Assembly (NCBI GenBank): GCA_937877385.1
Contig: CALGBJ010000097.1
Coordinates: 1-11,273 of the forward strand
Reading direction: 5' to 3'
Length of the DNA: 11,273 nt
Source: an uncultured bacterium
GTDB taxonomy: Bacteria; Patescibacteriota; Minisyncoccia; UBA6257; JAGGUH01
The position numbers were made by a program, and so were the translations under genes. This document shows, piece after piece, positions 1-5,481 of the stretch (positions are counted from its first letter, which is position 1; every line of letters begins with the position of its first letter). The notes under the pieces are model-generated. The model was not told the origin of the DNA and ran no database searches. It saw nothing but the letters and a program-made list of their open reading frames with translations.

Positions 1-45
1 TCTTGGCAATGCGAATGCCATATTCTACCATTGAACTACAAGCCC
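1..45 (-). tRNA. partial tRNA, anticodon CGC (probable tRNA-Ala)
   Basis: This is the 5' part of a tRNA on the minus strand, cut by the window start. Read from base 45 leftward it folds as a 5' acceptor strand GGGCTTG, TA at positions 8-9, a D arm GTTC-AATGGTA-GAAT, and a perfect 5-bp anticodon stem TGGCA/TGCCA enclosing the loop TTCGCAT. The stem fixes the anticodon as CGC (bases 13-11), which reads the alanine codon GCG. The D arm looks more Gly- or Gln-like than Ala-like. The T arm and 3' acceptor strand, including the G3-U70 alanine identity pair, lie outside the window, so the amino acid is inferred from the anticodon alone. It is co-directional with and downstream of tsaE. Confidence 0.75.
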
Positions 46-71
46 GTTTTTTAGAATTTATCCTGTATTGT

Positions 72-143
72 AATGGTTTAGGGCAAGTCCTAAACCATTG
101 CGGTTCAGGGTAAACCCTAAACCATTGCGATTTAGGGTAAAAT
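72..143. repeat. 27-bp tandem duplication with nested hairpins between tsaE and the tRNA
   Basis: Bases 90-116 and 117-143 are two copies of a 27-bp unit (core CTAAACCATTGCG) that differ at a few positions. Nested in this patch, AATGGTTTAGG (72-82) pairs perfectly with CCTAAACCATT (89-99) around a 6-nt loop. AATGGTTTAGGG (72-83) is also a perfect 12-bp inverse of 115-126. In minus-strand RNA, 123-115 pairs with 110-102 as a 9-bp stem containing one G-U pair; on the plus strand the same position would be a C-A mismatch, which favours a minus-strand transcript. The second copy runs over the tsaE stop codon. Two tandem hairpins just past tsaE could end or protect the operon transcript, but no T-tract follows. 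Confidence 0.6.
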
Positions 144-563
144 TTTTATTTCTCTAATTTTTTCGTCTTGGTATTTAAATTTGAAAATTAGCAAATTCTT
201 CTTTGGTAAAAATTTTAAAATTTTTTCCGCCCATTCAATAGCAATGATTGAATTTTTTTCTTGGAGAATTTTTTGAAAATCGATAACCTTTAATTCTTTG
301 ATTGAATTAATTCGGTAACAATCAAAATGATAAAATTTTCTTCCTGGCAATTTAAATTCTTTGAAAATTAAAAAAGTTGGTGAGAGAATTCTTTTTTTTA
401 TGCCTAATCCTTTGGCTAATCCTTTGATAAAAGTTGTTTTGCCACTACCTAAAGGACCGATTAAAGCCAAGATTGTTTGTCCCTTTCTTTTCTTAATTTT
501 TTGACCAAAAATTTTGCCTATGGCTTCTGTTTCTTTTGGTTCGCTAGATAAAAGTGAAACCAT
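132..563 (-). CDS. tsaE: TsaE, tRNA threonylcarbamoyladenosine (t6A) biosynthesis ATPase
   Basis: TsaE is the P-loop ATPase that works with TsaB and TsaD in the cytoplasm to make N6-threonylcarbamoyladenosine at position 37 of ANN-decoding tRNAs. The 143-aa product has the expected family length and motifs in order: Walker A GPLGSGKT (36-43), SPTF (61-64), HFDCYR (79-84) and IEWAEKI (109-115), the acidic-Trp motif typical of the family. It is the last gene of the minus-strand operon; its ATG directly abuts the TAA of rmuC with no spacer, and the nearest purine-rich run (GAGG) is too far upstream to act as a normal ribosome site, so translation probably depends on coupling to rmuC. The stop codon lies inside a 27-bp duplicated repeat. 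The TsaB and TsaD partners are not in the window. Confidence 0.95.
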   Translation of the reverse strand: MVSLLSSEPKETEAIGKIFGQKIKKRKGQTILALIGPLGSGKTTFIKGLAKGLGIKKRILSPTFLIFKEFKLPGRKFYHFDCYRINSIKELKVIDFQKILQEKNSIIAIEWAEKILKFLPKKNLLIFKFKYQDEKIREIKILP

Positions 564-1604
564 TTATTTTTCTTGGTTTTTTTCCTCTTTTTTCTCTAGT
601 TTAGGGACTTCTTCGATGTTGTCAATGAGTAATTTTTCTGAGCGTTCCAAGAAGAGATTTAATCTTCTTTGGGAAACTTCAAAGGCCGAACGGGAATTTG
701 CTAAATGTTTGTCAAGTTTGTTGAAGCTTTCGGCTAATTTTTTAGCATCGCTGATTAAAAGAGACAATCTTTTTGAGATGTTGTGAATTTGTTTGCTGAT
801 TTGCGAGTCTCGATTGGCAATGATGATGATTTTTAAAAAAGCAAAAAACATATTTGGCGAGACCAGAATAACCTTTTTCTTTCTGGCATATTCTTCAAGA
901 TTTTCTTCTTTAAAATTGTGAAGAATTTCATAATAGACCGCTTCGGCAGGGATATACATTAAAGCAAAGTTCAAAGTGCCTTCTTGGGGAAGAATATATT
1001 TTTTGGCAATATCATCTATTTCTTTTTTAACGGTTAAAAGAAAATTTTTTCTAAATTGTTCTTTTTTGGTTTTGTCTTTTTCATTTTTCATTCTTTCAAA
1101 AAAGTCGTAAGGAAATTTGGCGTCAATTGAGAGAATTCTGTCGTTTGGCAATTTAACAATAGCGTCAACAGTTTCGCCGCTTTTAAAAGTGTATTGAGTT
1201 TTGTATTGACTGGTAGAAAGAAATTGAGAGAGAAGATTTTCCAAAGAGATTTCTCCCCATCTACCTCTTAGTTTTGGCGTTTTGAAGACCTCTTGAAAGG
1301 AACTAATTTCGCTCATAGAATTTTCTAATTGATCTAGGTGGTTGGTAATTTTAGAGATATTGGCGCTGAATTGAGAGATGTTTGAGACAAACATTTTGGT
1401 TGTTCTATCTAAATTTTCTTTATTTTCTTTCAAGCGCCTGTCTAATTCTTGGCGAAGTTGGCTGATTTGAGGAAGAAAAAGGTCGTCTATTTTTTGAAAA
1501 AGACGCTCGTTTATTTTTTCTATTCTTTTTTGCCTTTCAGAGAAATACCAAAAAAAGAGAAAAAAGAGAAAGACAGTTATCAAAAGATAATAAAAAATAT
1601 TCAT
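564..1604 (-). CDS. rmuC: RmuC-like DNA recombination protein, membrane-anchored
   Basis: This 346-aa protein belongs to the RmuC family, proteins with a PD-(D/E)XK nuclease-like fold that restrain inversion of short inverted repeats and are linked to recombination. A single N-terminal hydrophobic helix (about residues 2-22) is followed by a charged, coiled-coil-prone stretch (about 23-105). The conserved core then carries GRWGE (114-118), the putative active-site strand SIDAKFP (159-165), EAVYYE (221-226) and SPNMFFAFL (249-257). It is shorter than E. coli RmuC (about 475 aa), mainly through a reduced coiled coil and C-terminal tail. The start codon overlaps the gatB stop as TAATG, so the two are probably translationally coupled. 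Family assignment is confident; biochemical activity in this lineage is inferred. Confidence 0.92.
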   Translation of the reverse strand: MNIFYYLLITVFLFFLFFWYFSERQKRIEKINERLFQKIDDLFLPQISQLRQELDRRLKENKENLDRTTKMFVSNISQFSANISKITNHLDQLENSMSEISSFQEVFKTPKLRGRWGEISLENLLSQFLSTSQYKTQYTFKSGETVDAIVKLPNDRILSIDAKFPYDFFERMKNEKDKTKKEQFRKNFLLTVKKEIDDIAKKYILPQEGTLNFALMYIPAEAVYYEILHNFKEENLEEYARKKKVILVSPNMFFAFLKIIIIANRDSQISKQIHNISKRLSLLISDAKKLAESFNKLDKHLANSRSAFEVSQRRLNLFLERSEKLLIDNIEEVPKLEKKEEKNQEK

Positions 1605-3058
1605 TAGATTTTTTCTCTAATTACTTCCAAGGCGATTTTAGGCTCGACGCCGCCCTTTGTTTTTTTCATTATTTGACCGACTAAAAATTGAAGAGCGCTT
1701 TCTTTGCCTTTTTTATAGTCAGCAACTGCTTTTTCGTTTTCTTTAATAACTTCTTCAACCATTTTTTCCAAATCCCCTTTTTCAGAAATCAGAGTTATTT
1801 TTTCTTCTTTAAAGATATCTTCTGGCTTTTTGCCTTCAAGATACATTTTTCTTAAAACATCTTTAACTATTCGGCTGTTTATTTTTCCTTTTAAAAAAAG
1901 AGAGAGTAGATAAGCGAAATCCTTGGCTTTAAATTTTAAACTAGAGAAAGGTTGGTTTTCTTTGATTAAGAGTCCTCTTAGGTCGGAAAGAAGGAAGTTT
2001 GCCAGAATTTTAGCGATTTTTTCTTTTTCGATTTTTTCTTCTTGGAGATAATTTTTAGTTTCAGAAACTGCCTCTTCAAAAAATTCAGCCTGTTTTCGTT
2101 CACTAATCAAAATTTCTATTTCTTCTTCTTTTAGAGAAGGGAATTGTTTTTTTAATCTTTCTCTCTTTTGCCAAGGCAATTCAGGCAAAGATGAAGAGAT
2201 TTTTTTTAAATCAAAAGAATCAATTTCAATAAAAGGCAGGTCTGGTTCAGGAAAATAACGATAATCAGCTGATTCTTCTTTTGATCTTTGAGGATAAGTG
2301 ATGCCTTTTTCTTTGTTCCAGCCCCTAGTTTCTTGTTTGATTTTTTCGCCTTTAGCTAACAATTCTCTTTGTCTTTTTATTTCATATTCTATAGCTTGTT
2401 CAACTGCTCTAAAAGAACCAAGGTTTTTTATTTCTACTTTAGTTCCCAAAGAATTGTTTTTAGCTAGGCTGATATTAACTTCACAGCGCATCTGACCTTT
2501 TTCTAAATCAGCGTCTGAAATTTCAAGGTACCTAAAAACTCTTTGCAATTCTTGGCAGAATTCTTTGGCTTCTTTAGCGCTCTCAATATCCGGTTCGCTG
2601 ACCAGCTCTAAAAGAGGCACGCCGGCCCGATTGAAGTCGACCAAGGAGTAATTTTTTCCTTGCGGATGGATTAGCTTGCCGGCATCTTCTTCGAGATGAA
2701 TTCGGCGAATTCTTATTTTTTTCTCTTTTAATGGTAAAAAACCGTTAAAACCTATTGGCAAGTCGTATTGAGAAATTTGATAACCTTTTGGCAGGTCTGG
2801 ATAAAAATAATTTTTTCTATCAAATTTGGTGATTTTGGCAATTTGGCAATTTAAGGCCTGACTAGCTAGAATGACTTTTTCAATTGCTCTTTTATTGATA
2901 ATCGGCAGAGTCCCAGGATGAGCTAGGCAGATTGGACAGACATTGGTATTGGCTTTCACTTCAAAAGGATTGTTTGGGCAAAAACAAAACATTTTTCTCT
3001 TGGTTTTTATCTCGCTATGAATCTCCATGCCTATTTTTACTTGATAGGAATTTTTCAT
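1604..3058 (-). CDS. gatB: Asp-tRNA(Asn)/Glu-tRNA(Gln) amidotransferase subunit B
   Basis: GatB is the kinase/amidotransferase subunit of the GatCAB complex, which turns mischarged Glu-tRNA(Gln) and Asp-tRNA(Asn) into Gln-tRNA and Asn-tRNA. The 484-aa product is full length. Four zinc-ligand cysteines are present (C25, C27, C41, C44), as are ANTNVCPICL (36-45), the YFYPDLPKGYQISQYD motif (84-99), HLEEDAGK (121-128) and DFNRAGVPLLE (141-151). A helical and YqeY-like tRNA-binding tail ends in FLVGQIMKKTKGG near the C-terminus. The start overlaps the upstream GGDEF gene by the 4-nt ATGA junction. gatA and gatC are absent here, so the subunits are dispersed in this genome. Confidence 0.97.
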   Translation of the reverse strand: MKNSYQVKIGMEIHSEIKTKRKMFCFCPNNPFEVKANTNVCPICLAHPGTLPIINKRAIEKVILASQALNCQIAKITKFDRKNYFYPDLPKGYQISQYDLPIGFNGFLPLKEKKIRIRRIHLEEDAGKLIHPQGKNYSLVDFNRAGVPLLELVSEPDIESAKEAKEFCQELQRVFRYLEISDADLEKGQMRCEVNISLAKNNSLGTKVEIKNLGSFRAVEQAIEYEIKRQRELLAKGEKIKQETRGWNKEKGITYPQRSKEESADYRYFPEPDLPFIEIDSFDLKKISSSLPELPWQKRERLKKQFPSLKEEEIEILISERKQAEFFEEAVSETKNYLQEEKIEKEKIAKILANFLLSDLRGLLIKENQPFSSLKFKAKDFAYLLSLFLKGKINSRIVKDVLRKMYLEGKKPEDIFKEEKITLISEKGDLEKMVEEVIKENEKAVADYKKGKESALQFLVGQIMKKTKGGVEPKIALEVIREKI

Positions 3059-3558
3059 TGGTTTTTTTTGGAATTTTTAGAAAAATACATTTTTTTGTCG
3101 GCTTCTTTTATTAACTCTTCAATAGATTTACCTTTTTGAAAGGTGGCACCACCAACACTGAAAGAATAAGGAATTTTCTTTGATTCTCTTTCTAATTTTT
3201 TAATAAAGTTTTCCAAACCAGTTTTATCGGTTTGGGGGAGAAGAATTAAGAATTCATCTCCGCCATAACGGCAGAGGTAGTCTGATTGTCGGCAATGTTC
3301 CTCTACAAAGCGGGCGATTTCTTTAATAACTTTATCTCCTTGACTGTGACCTTCTTGGTCATTGATTTTTTTTAAATTATCAATATCAACAAAGCAAAGA
3401 GAAAAAGGCGTCTGATATCTTTCAGCTCTTTTAATTTCTTTTTCTATTAGAGGGTAAAAGAGAGAGCGAACAAAGAAGCCAGTTAAGTGGTCAAAAAATA
3501 TTTTTTCTCTATGTCTCAGGACTAGCCAGAGAGTTTTAAAAAAATTTAATTTTCTCAT
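3055..3558 (-). CDS. stand-alone GGDEF-domain diguanylate cyclase
   Basis: The 167-aa product is almost entirely one GGDEF domain, predicted to condense two GTP into cyclic di-GMP. Visible motifs are DHLTG (23-27), the metal-binding loop FVDIDNLKKIND (56-67, with D58), GHSQGD (70-75) and an intact RYGGDEF (97-103). An RxxD inhibitory site (R90 to D93) lies at the canonical distance before GGDEF, indicating product inhibition, so the enzyme should be active. There is no sensor, receiver, HAMP or clear membrane segment; only about 20 basic and hydrophobic residues precede the domain. It is the first gene of the operon with gatB, rmuC and tsaE. The ATG lies 7 nt from a heptamer repeat array and has no Shine-Dalgarno sequence. 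No EAL, HD-GYP or PilZ partner is in the window. Confidence 0.93.
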   Translation of the reverse strand: MRKLNFFKTLWLVLRHREKIFFDHLTGFFVRSLFYPLIEKEIKRAERYQTPFSLCFVDIDNLKKINDQEGHSQGDKVIKEIARFVEEHCRQSDYLCRYGGDEFLILLPQTDKTGLENFIKKLERESKKIPYSFSVGGATFQKGKSIEELIKEADKKMYFSKNSKKNQ

Positions 3559-3565
3559 TTATTTC

Positions 3566-3659
3566 GCCAATTGCCAATTGCTAGTTGCCAGTTGTATAAG
3601 ATTGCCAATTGCTAATTGCCAATAGTCAATTGCCAATTGCCAAATGCCAATTGCTAATT
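3566..3659. repeat. array of twelve degenerate 7-bp repeats (consensus GCCAATT)
   Basis: Twelve heptamers run head to tail: four at 3566-3593, a 10-nt interruption GTATAAGATT at 3594-3603, then eight at 3604-3659. Six of the twelve are exact GCCAATT; the others (GCTAATT twice, GCTAGTT, GCCAGTT, GCCAATA, GTCAATT, GCCAAAT) each differ by one or two bases. The array forms the whole leader between the GGDEF start and the hairpin next to tRNA-Arg. On the minus strand nearly every junction reads TTGGCA, a -35-like hexamer repeated every 7 bp. It resembles in kind the heptanucleotide short tandem repeats known from filamentous cyanobacteria, but I recognise no named family. Confidence 0.85.
3593..3622 (-). 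promoter_or_regulatory. possible promoter inside the heptamer array for the GGDEF-gatB-rmuC-tsaE operon
   Basis: On the minus strand, TTGGCA (3622-3617, 5 of 6 to the sigma70 -35 consensus) and TATACA (3598-3593, 4 of 6 to the -10) are 18 bp apart. The -10-like element lies in the 10-nt interruption of the array, the only place in the leader that departs fully from the heptamer pattern. Transcription would start near 3586, giving a leader of roughly 28 nt. Because TTGGCA recurs in most heptamers, the -35 match alone means little. Read-through from the tRNA-Arg promoter is the alternative. Confidence 0.25.
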
Positions 3660-3662
3660 GCT

Positions 3663-3689
3663 GCAAATTTTCGCTCCGCGAAAATTTGC
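3663..3689 (-). terminator. perfect 12-bp hairpin abutting the tRNA-Arg 3' end
   Basis: GCAAATTTTCGC (3663-3674) and GCGAAAATTTGC (3678-3689) are perfect reverse complements around the 3-nt loop TCC. The stem begins 2 nt past the tRNA-Arg discriminator base on the minus strand, so it would fold in the 3' trailer of the tRNA precursor. It could terminate the tRNA transcript or mark the end for processing. There is no T-tract after the stem on either strand, so classical intrinsic termination is uncertain. The structure itself is certain; its role is not. Confidence 0.5.
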
Positions 3690-3691
3690 TG

Positions 3692-3763
3692 TGCCCCGTG
3701 AGGGATTCGAACCCCCATCTTATGGTCCGAAGCCATACGCTCTATCCGTTGAACTAACGGGGC
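3692..3763 (-). tRNA. tRNA-Arg (anticodon TCG)
   Basis: A complete 72-nt cloverleaf on the minus strand. The acceptor stem GCCCCGT/ACGGGGC is perfect. The D arm is GTTC-AACGGATA-GAGC, the anticodon stem TATGG/CCATA encloses the loop CTTCGGA (anticodon TCG at 3730-3728), the variable loop is AGAT, and the T arm is GGGGG-TTCGAAT-CCCTC with one G-U pair. The discriminator base is A. The gene is followed by CAG rather than CCA, so the CCA tail must be added by an enzyme. The anticodon reads CGA, and with U34 probably further CGN codons. Confidence 0.97.
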
Positions 3764-3795
3764 AAATTAAAGTTGAAATTTCCTTTATTGATTTT

Positions 3796-3926
3796 AACCA
3801 GCAAAAGAATAAGGAAAAAAAGGAAAAGAAAGACAAGAATGATAAAAATCAAATCAGAGGTTGTTTGCTTCATTTTGACAGAAGAATTATTTTGCTAATA
3901 ATAAAATTATACAAGATTTGCTGGTT
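3796..3926. repeat. 10-bp perfect inverted repeat spanning the divergent intergenic region
   Basis: AACCAGCAAA (3796-3805) and TTTGCTGGTT (3917-3926) are exact reverse complements separated by 111 bp. The right arm ends directly against the ATG of the glycosyltransferase gene. The left arm lies about 35 bp upstream of tRNA-Arg, next to a TAAAAT -10-like hexamer on the minus strand (3796-3791). Between the arms is a purine-rich stretch (about 3806-3845) and the rightward promoter. The arms could be a spaced pair of regulator sites or chance. I see no gene in 3764-3926. Confidence 0.4.
3875..3902 (+). promoter_or_regulatory. sigma70-type promoter for the glycosyltransferase gene
   Basis: A perfect -35 hexamer TTGACA (3875-3880) is followed after 16 bp by AATAAT (3897-3902), 5 of 6 to the -10 consensus. 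The predicted start near 3909 leaves a leader of about 18 nt to the ATG at 3927, with no Shine-Dalgarno sequence in it. This is the best promoter match in the window and is placed correctly for the rightward gene set. Confidence 0.6.
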
Positions 3927-5384
3927 ATGTCAAAAAAAGTATTTTTTTTGCTTATTTTTTTAATTTTTCTTTGTTCTCTCTTTTTGAGAGTTTACTCTCT
4001 TTCTCTTCGACCTCTTCATCATGACGAAGGAGTTTCTTGGTATTTCTTTGTTAAAAAAATAAGTCAGGGCGAGCCAGTTGATTTTTATTTTGAACAACAT
4101 GGTCTTTTGCCATTTTTTTTGGCAGCTATTCCTTTTAGGATTTTTGGTGATTCTATCTTTTCTTTAAGATTGGCGCCGGCTCTCTTTGGTGCTTTTTCTT
4201 CTTTTTTGTTTTTCTTTTTGGCCAGCGAATTTGGTTATTTTTCTTGTTTGATTGCTTCTTTACTTTTGGCTCTTTCGCCAACGATGACTTACTATTCGCG
4301 TTTTCTTATTAGTTATCCTTATTTTATTTTCTTTTTCTTGGTTTTTTTGATTGGTTTGTTGAAATATTTAAAAACTTCTCAGAAGATTTATCTTTCTTTG
4401 TCTCTGCTTGCTTTAACCTGCCTTTGTTTAATAAATGAAGCAATTTTAATTTATCTTTTATCTTTTTTGCTTTCTTTCTTAATAGCCCTGCCTTTCTCTC
4501 AAAAGGCAAGAAATTCTTTTAACCAAATCCTTAAAAAAACTAATTTACCTTTTGTTTTTTTAAACTTTCTTTTTTGTCTTTTCTTTTTTGTTTTAATTCA
4601 AACTTGTTTTTTTCAAAATTGGCTTAATTTGTTTAAATTAGAATTGTTGCCTAAACGTCTTTTTAGTAAATCTCTTCAGACAGGTCATAATAAGCCATTT
4701 TTTTACTATTTAAAAACAATTATCTCAGTTAATTTTCCTCTTCTCTTATTGTTCTTTTTGGCTTTAATTGTTTCTTTAAAAAATTTTTTTCAAAAGAGGA
4801 AAGAAATTCTGCCTTTCTTTTTCCTCTTTTTTTCTTTAATTAATTTCTTCCTTTTTTCTTTAATTAAATACAAAACTCCTTGGGTTTTGACTTTGATTGT
4901 TTTTCCTTTAATTATTTTTATTGGTTTATCTTTAGGTAATTTTCTTTCTCAGAAACATTCTCGTTTAGTAAAAATAGTTCTTTCTCTTTCTCTTTTTCTT
5001 TCTTTTCTTTGGACTTTTTCGAGTTGTCTTGATAAAAATTTTCTTACTTATGCTGAGGAAACTAGTCAAAATCCTCTTTCTTATGTTCAAACTAAAAAGG
5101 AAGTGAACGATTTGACCAAAGAAGTTGATTCTTATGCTCAAAAAAATAATTCCAAGTTAAAAATTTTGATTATTGCTAAATCCTACTGGCCCTTGCCTTT
5201 TTATTTAAGAAGTCATTCTCTTTTTTATCTAAATAAACCAGAAGAATTAACTTATTCTTTGGTTAAAAATTATGATGTAGTGATTGCTGACAAAGACCAG
5301 AAAATTTCTTTTTCTTTGGATTCCTTTAAAGTAAGAGAATGGCCTCTTAGGCCTGGAGTTAATCTTTTAGTCCTTTTTAAGTAA
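3927..5384 (+). CDS. Agl23-type (TIGR03663-like) GT-C membrane glycosyltransferase
   Basis: A 485-aa polytopic membrane protein of the GT-C/ArnT-PMT superfamily, which moves sugars from polyprenyl-phosphate donors to acceptors on the outer face of the membrane. After a first helix (about 4-22) comes RPLHHDEG (28-35), the acidic first-loop motif of these enzymes, then SPTMTYYSRF (117-126) and many F/L-rich helices. The soluble tail carries SYVQT (385-389), YWPLPFYLR (420-428) and a final RPGVNL segment, the pattern I associate with 'flippase activity-associated protein Agl23', a family linked to surface-glycan or N-glycan assembly. Substrate is unknown. I chose ATG at 3927 over the in-frame TTG at 3918 because it starts at MSKK just before the first helix; neither has a Shine-Dalgarno sequence. 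A 97-bp gap separates it from rseP. Confidence 0.8.
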   Translation: MSKKVFFLLIFLIFLCSLFLRVYSLSLRPLHHDEGVSWYFFVKKISQGEPVDFYFEQHGLLPFFLAAIPFRIFGDSIFSLRLAPALFGAFSSFLFFFLASEFGYFSCLIASLLLALSPTMTYYSRFLISYPYFIFFFLVFLIGLLKYLKTSQKIYLSLSLLALTCLCLINEAILIYLLSFLLSFLIALPFSQKARNSFNQILKKTNLPFVFLNFLFCLFFFVLIQTCFFQNWLNLFKLELLPKRLFSKSLQTGHNKPFFYYLKTIISVNFPLLLLFFLALIVSLKNFFQKRKEILPFFFLFFSLINFFLFSLIKYKTPWVLTLIVFPLIIFIGLSLGNFLSQKHSRLVKIVLSLSLFLSFLWTFSSCLDKNFLTYAEETSQNPLSYVQTKKEVNDLTKEVDSYAQKNNSKLKILIIAKSYWPLPFYLRSHSLFYLNKPEELTYSLVKNYDVVIADKDQKISFSLDSFKVREWPLRPGVNLLVLFK

Positions 5385-5415
5385 AAAACAGGCAAGAAGA
5401 AATGGTGTATCAGTA

Positions 5416-5443
5416 TTGAATATTATCAAAATTTGGCTATTAT
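5416..5443 (+). promoter_or_regulatory. weak promoter candidate upstream of the rseP-like gene
   Basis: TTGAAT (5416-5421, 4 of 6) and TATTAT (5438-5443, 5 of 6) are 16 bp apart in the 97-bp gap before the protease gene, predicting a start near 5450 and a leader of about 32 nt. In such AT-rich DNA matches of this quality arise by chance, and read-through from the upstream gene is equally possible. Nothing else is evident in 5385-5481. Confidence 0.25.
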
Positions 5444-5481
5444 TGAAATCGGTTTGGCTGATTTAAGTTTTATTAAAAATA

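Noticed and set aside
1..45. Reading the left-edge tRNA as tRNA-Gly(GCC) from the TTGCCAA string.
   Set aside because: This would leave 12 nt between the D arm and the anticodon loop and no anticodon stem. The CGC fold has a perfect 5-bp stem.
72..143. TTTAGGG/CCCTAAA motifs resembling plant-type telomere repeats.
   Set aside because: There are only isolated copies inside a longer palindromic unit, not a tandem telomere-like tract. The neighbouring genes are plainly bacterial.
3594..3629. TTGACT (minus strand, 3629-3624) paired with TATACA (3598-3593) as a promoter in the heptamer array.
   Set aside because: The spacer is 25 bp, far beyond the usable range. Only the TTGGCA with an 18-bp spacer was kept, at low confidence.
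3566..3659. Repeat array as a CRISPR.
   Set aside because: Units are 7 bp, contiguous and degenerate, with no spacers between them and no cas genes nearby.
3658..3963. Open frame running across the tRNA-Arg on the plus strand, encoding a peptide with PREGFEPPS.
   Set aside because: This peptide is a familiar artefact of translating the antisense of a tRNA gene. The frame covers the hairpin, the tRNA and the promoter region and shows no protein family.
4324..4509. K-rich antisense frame inside the glycosyltransferase gene, and similar antisense frames in gatB, rmuC, prfB, ftsE and ftsX.
   Set aside because: These are composition shadows of T- or A-rich coding strands: no family features, no ribosome sites, and they are fully contained in well-supported genes.
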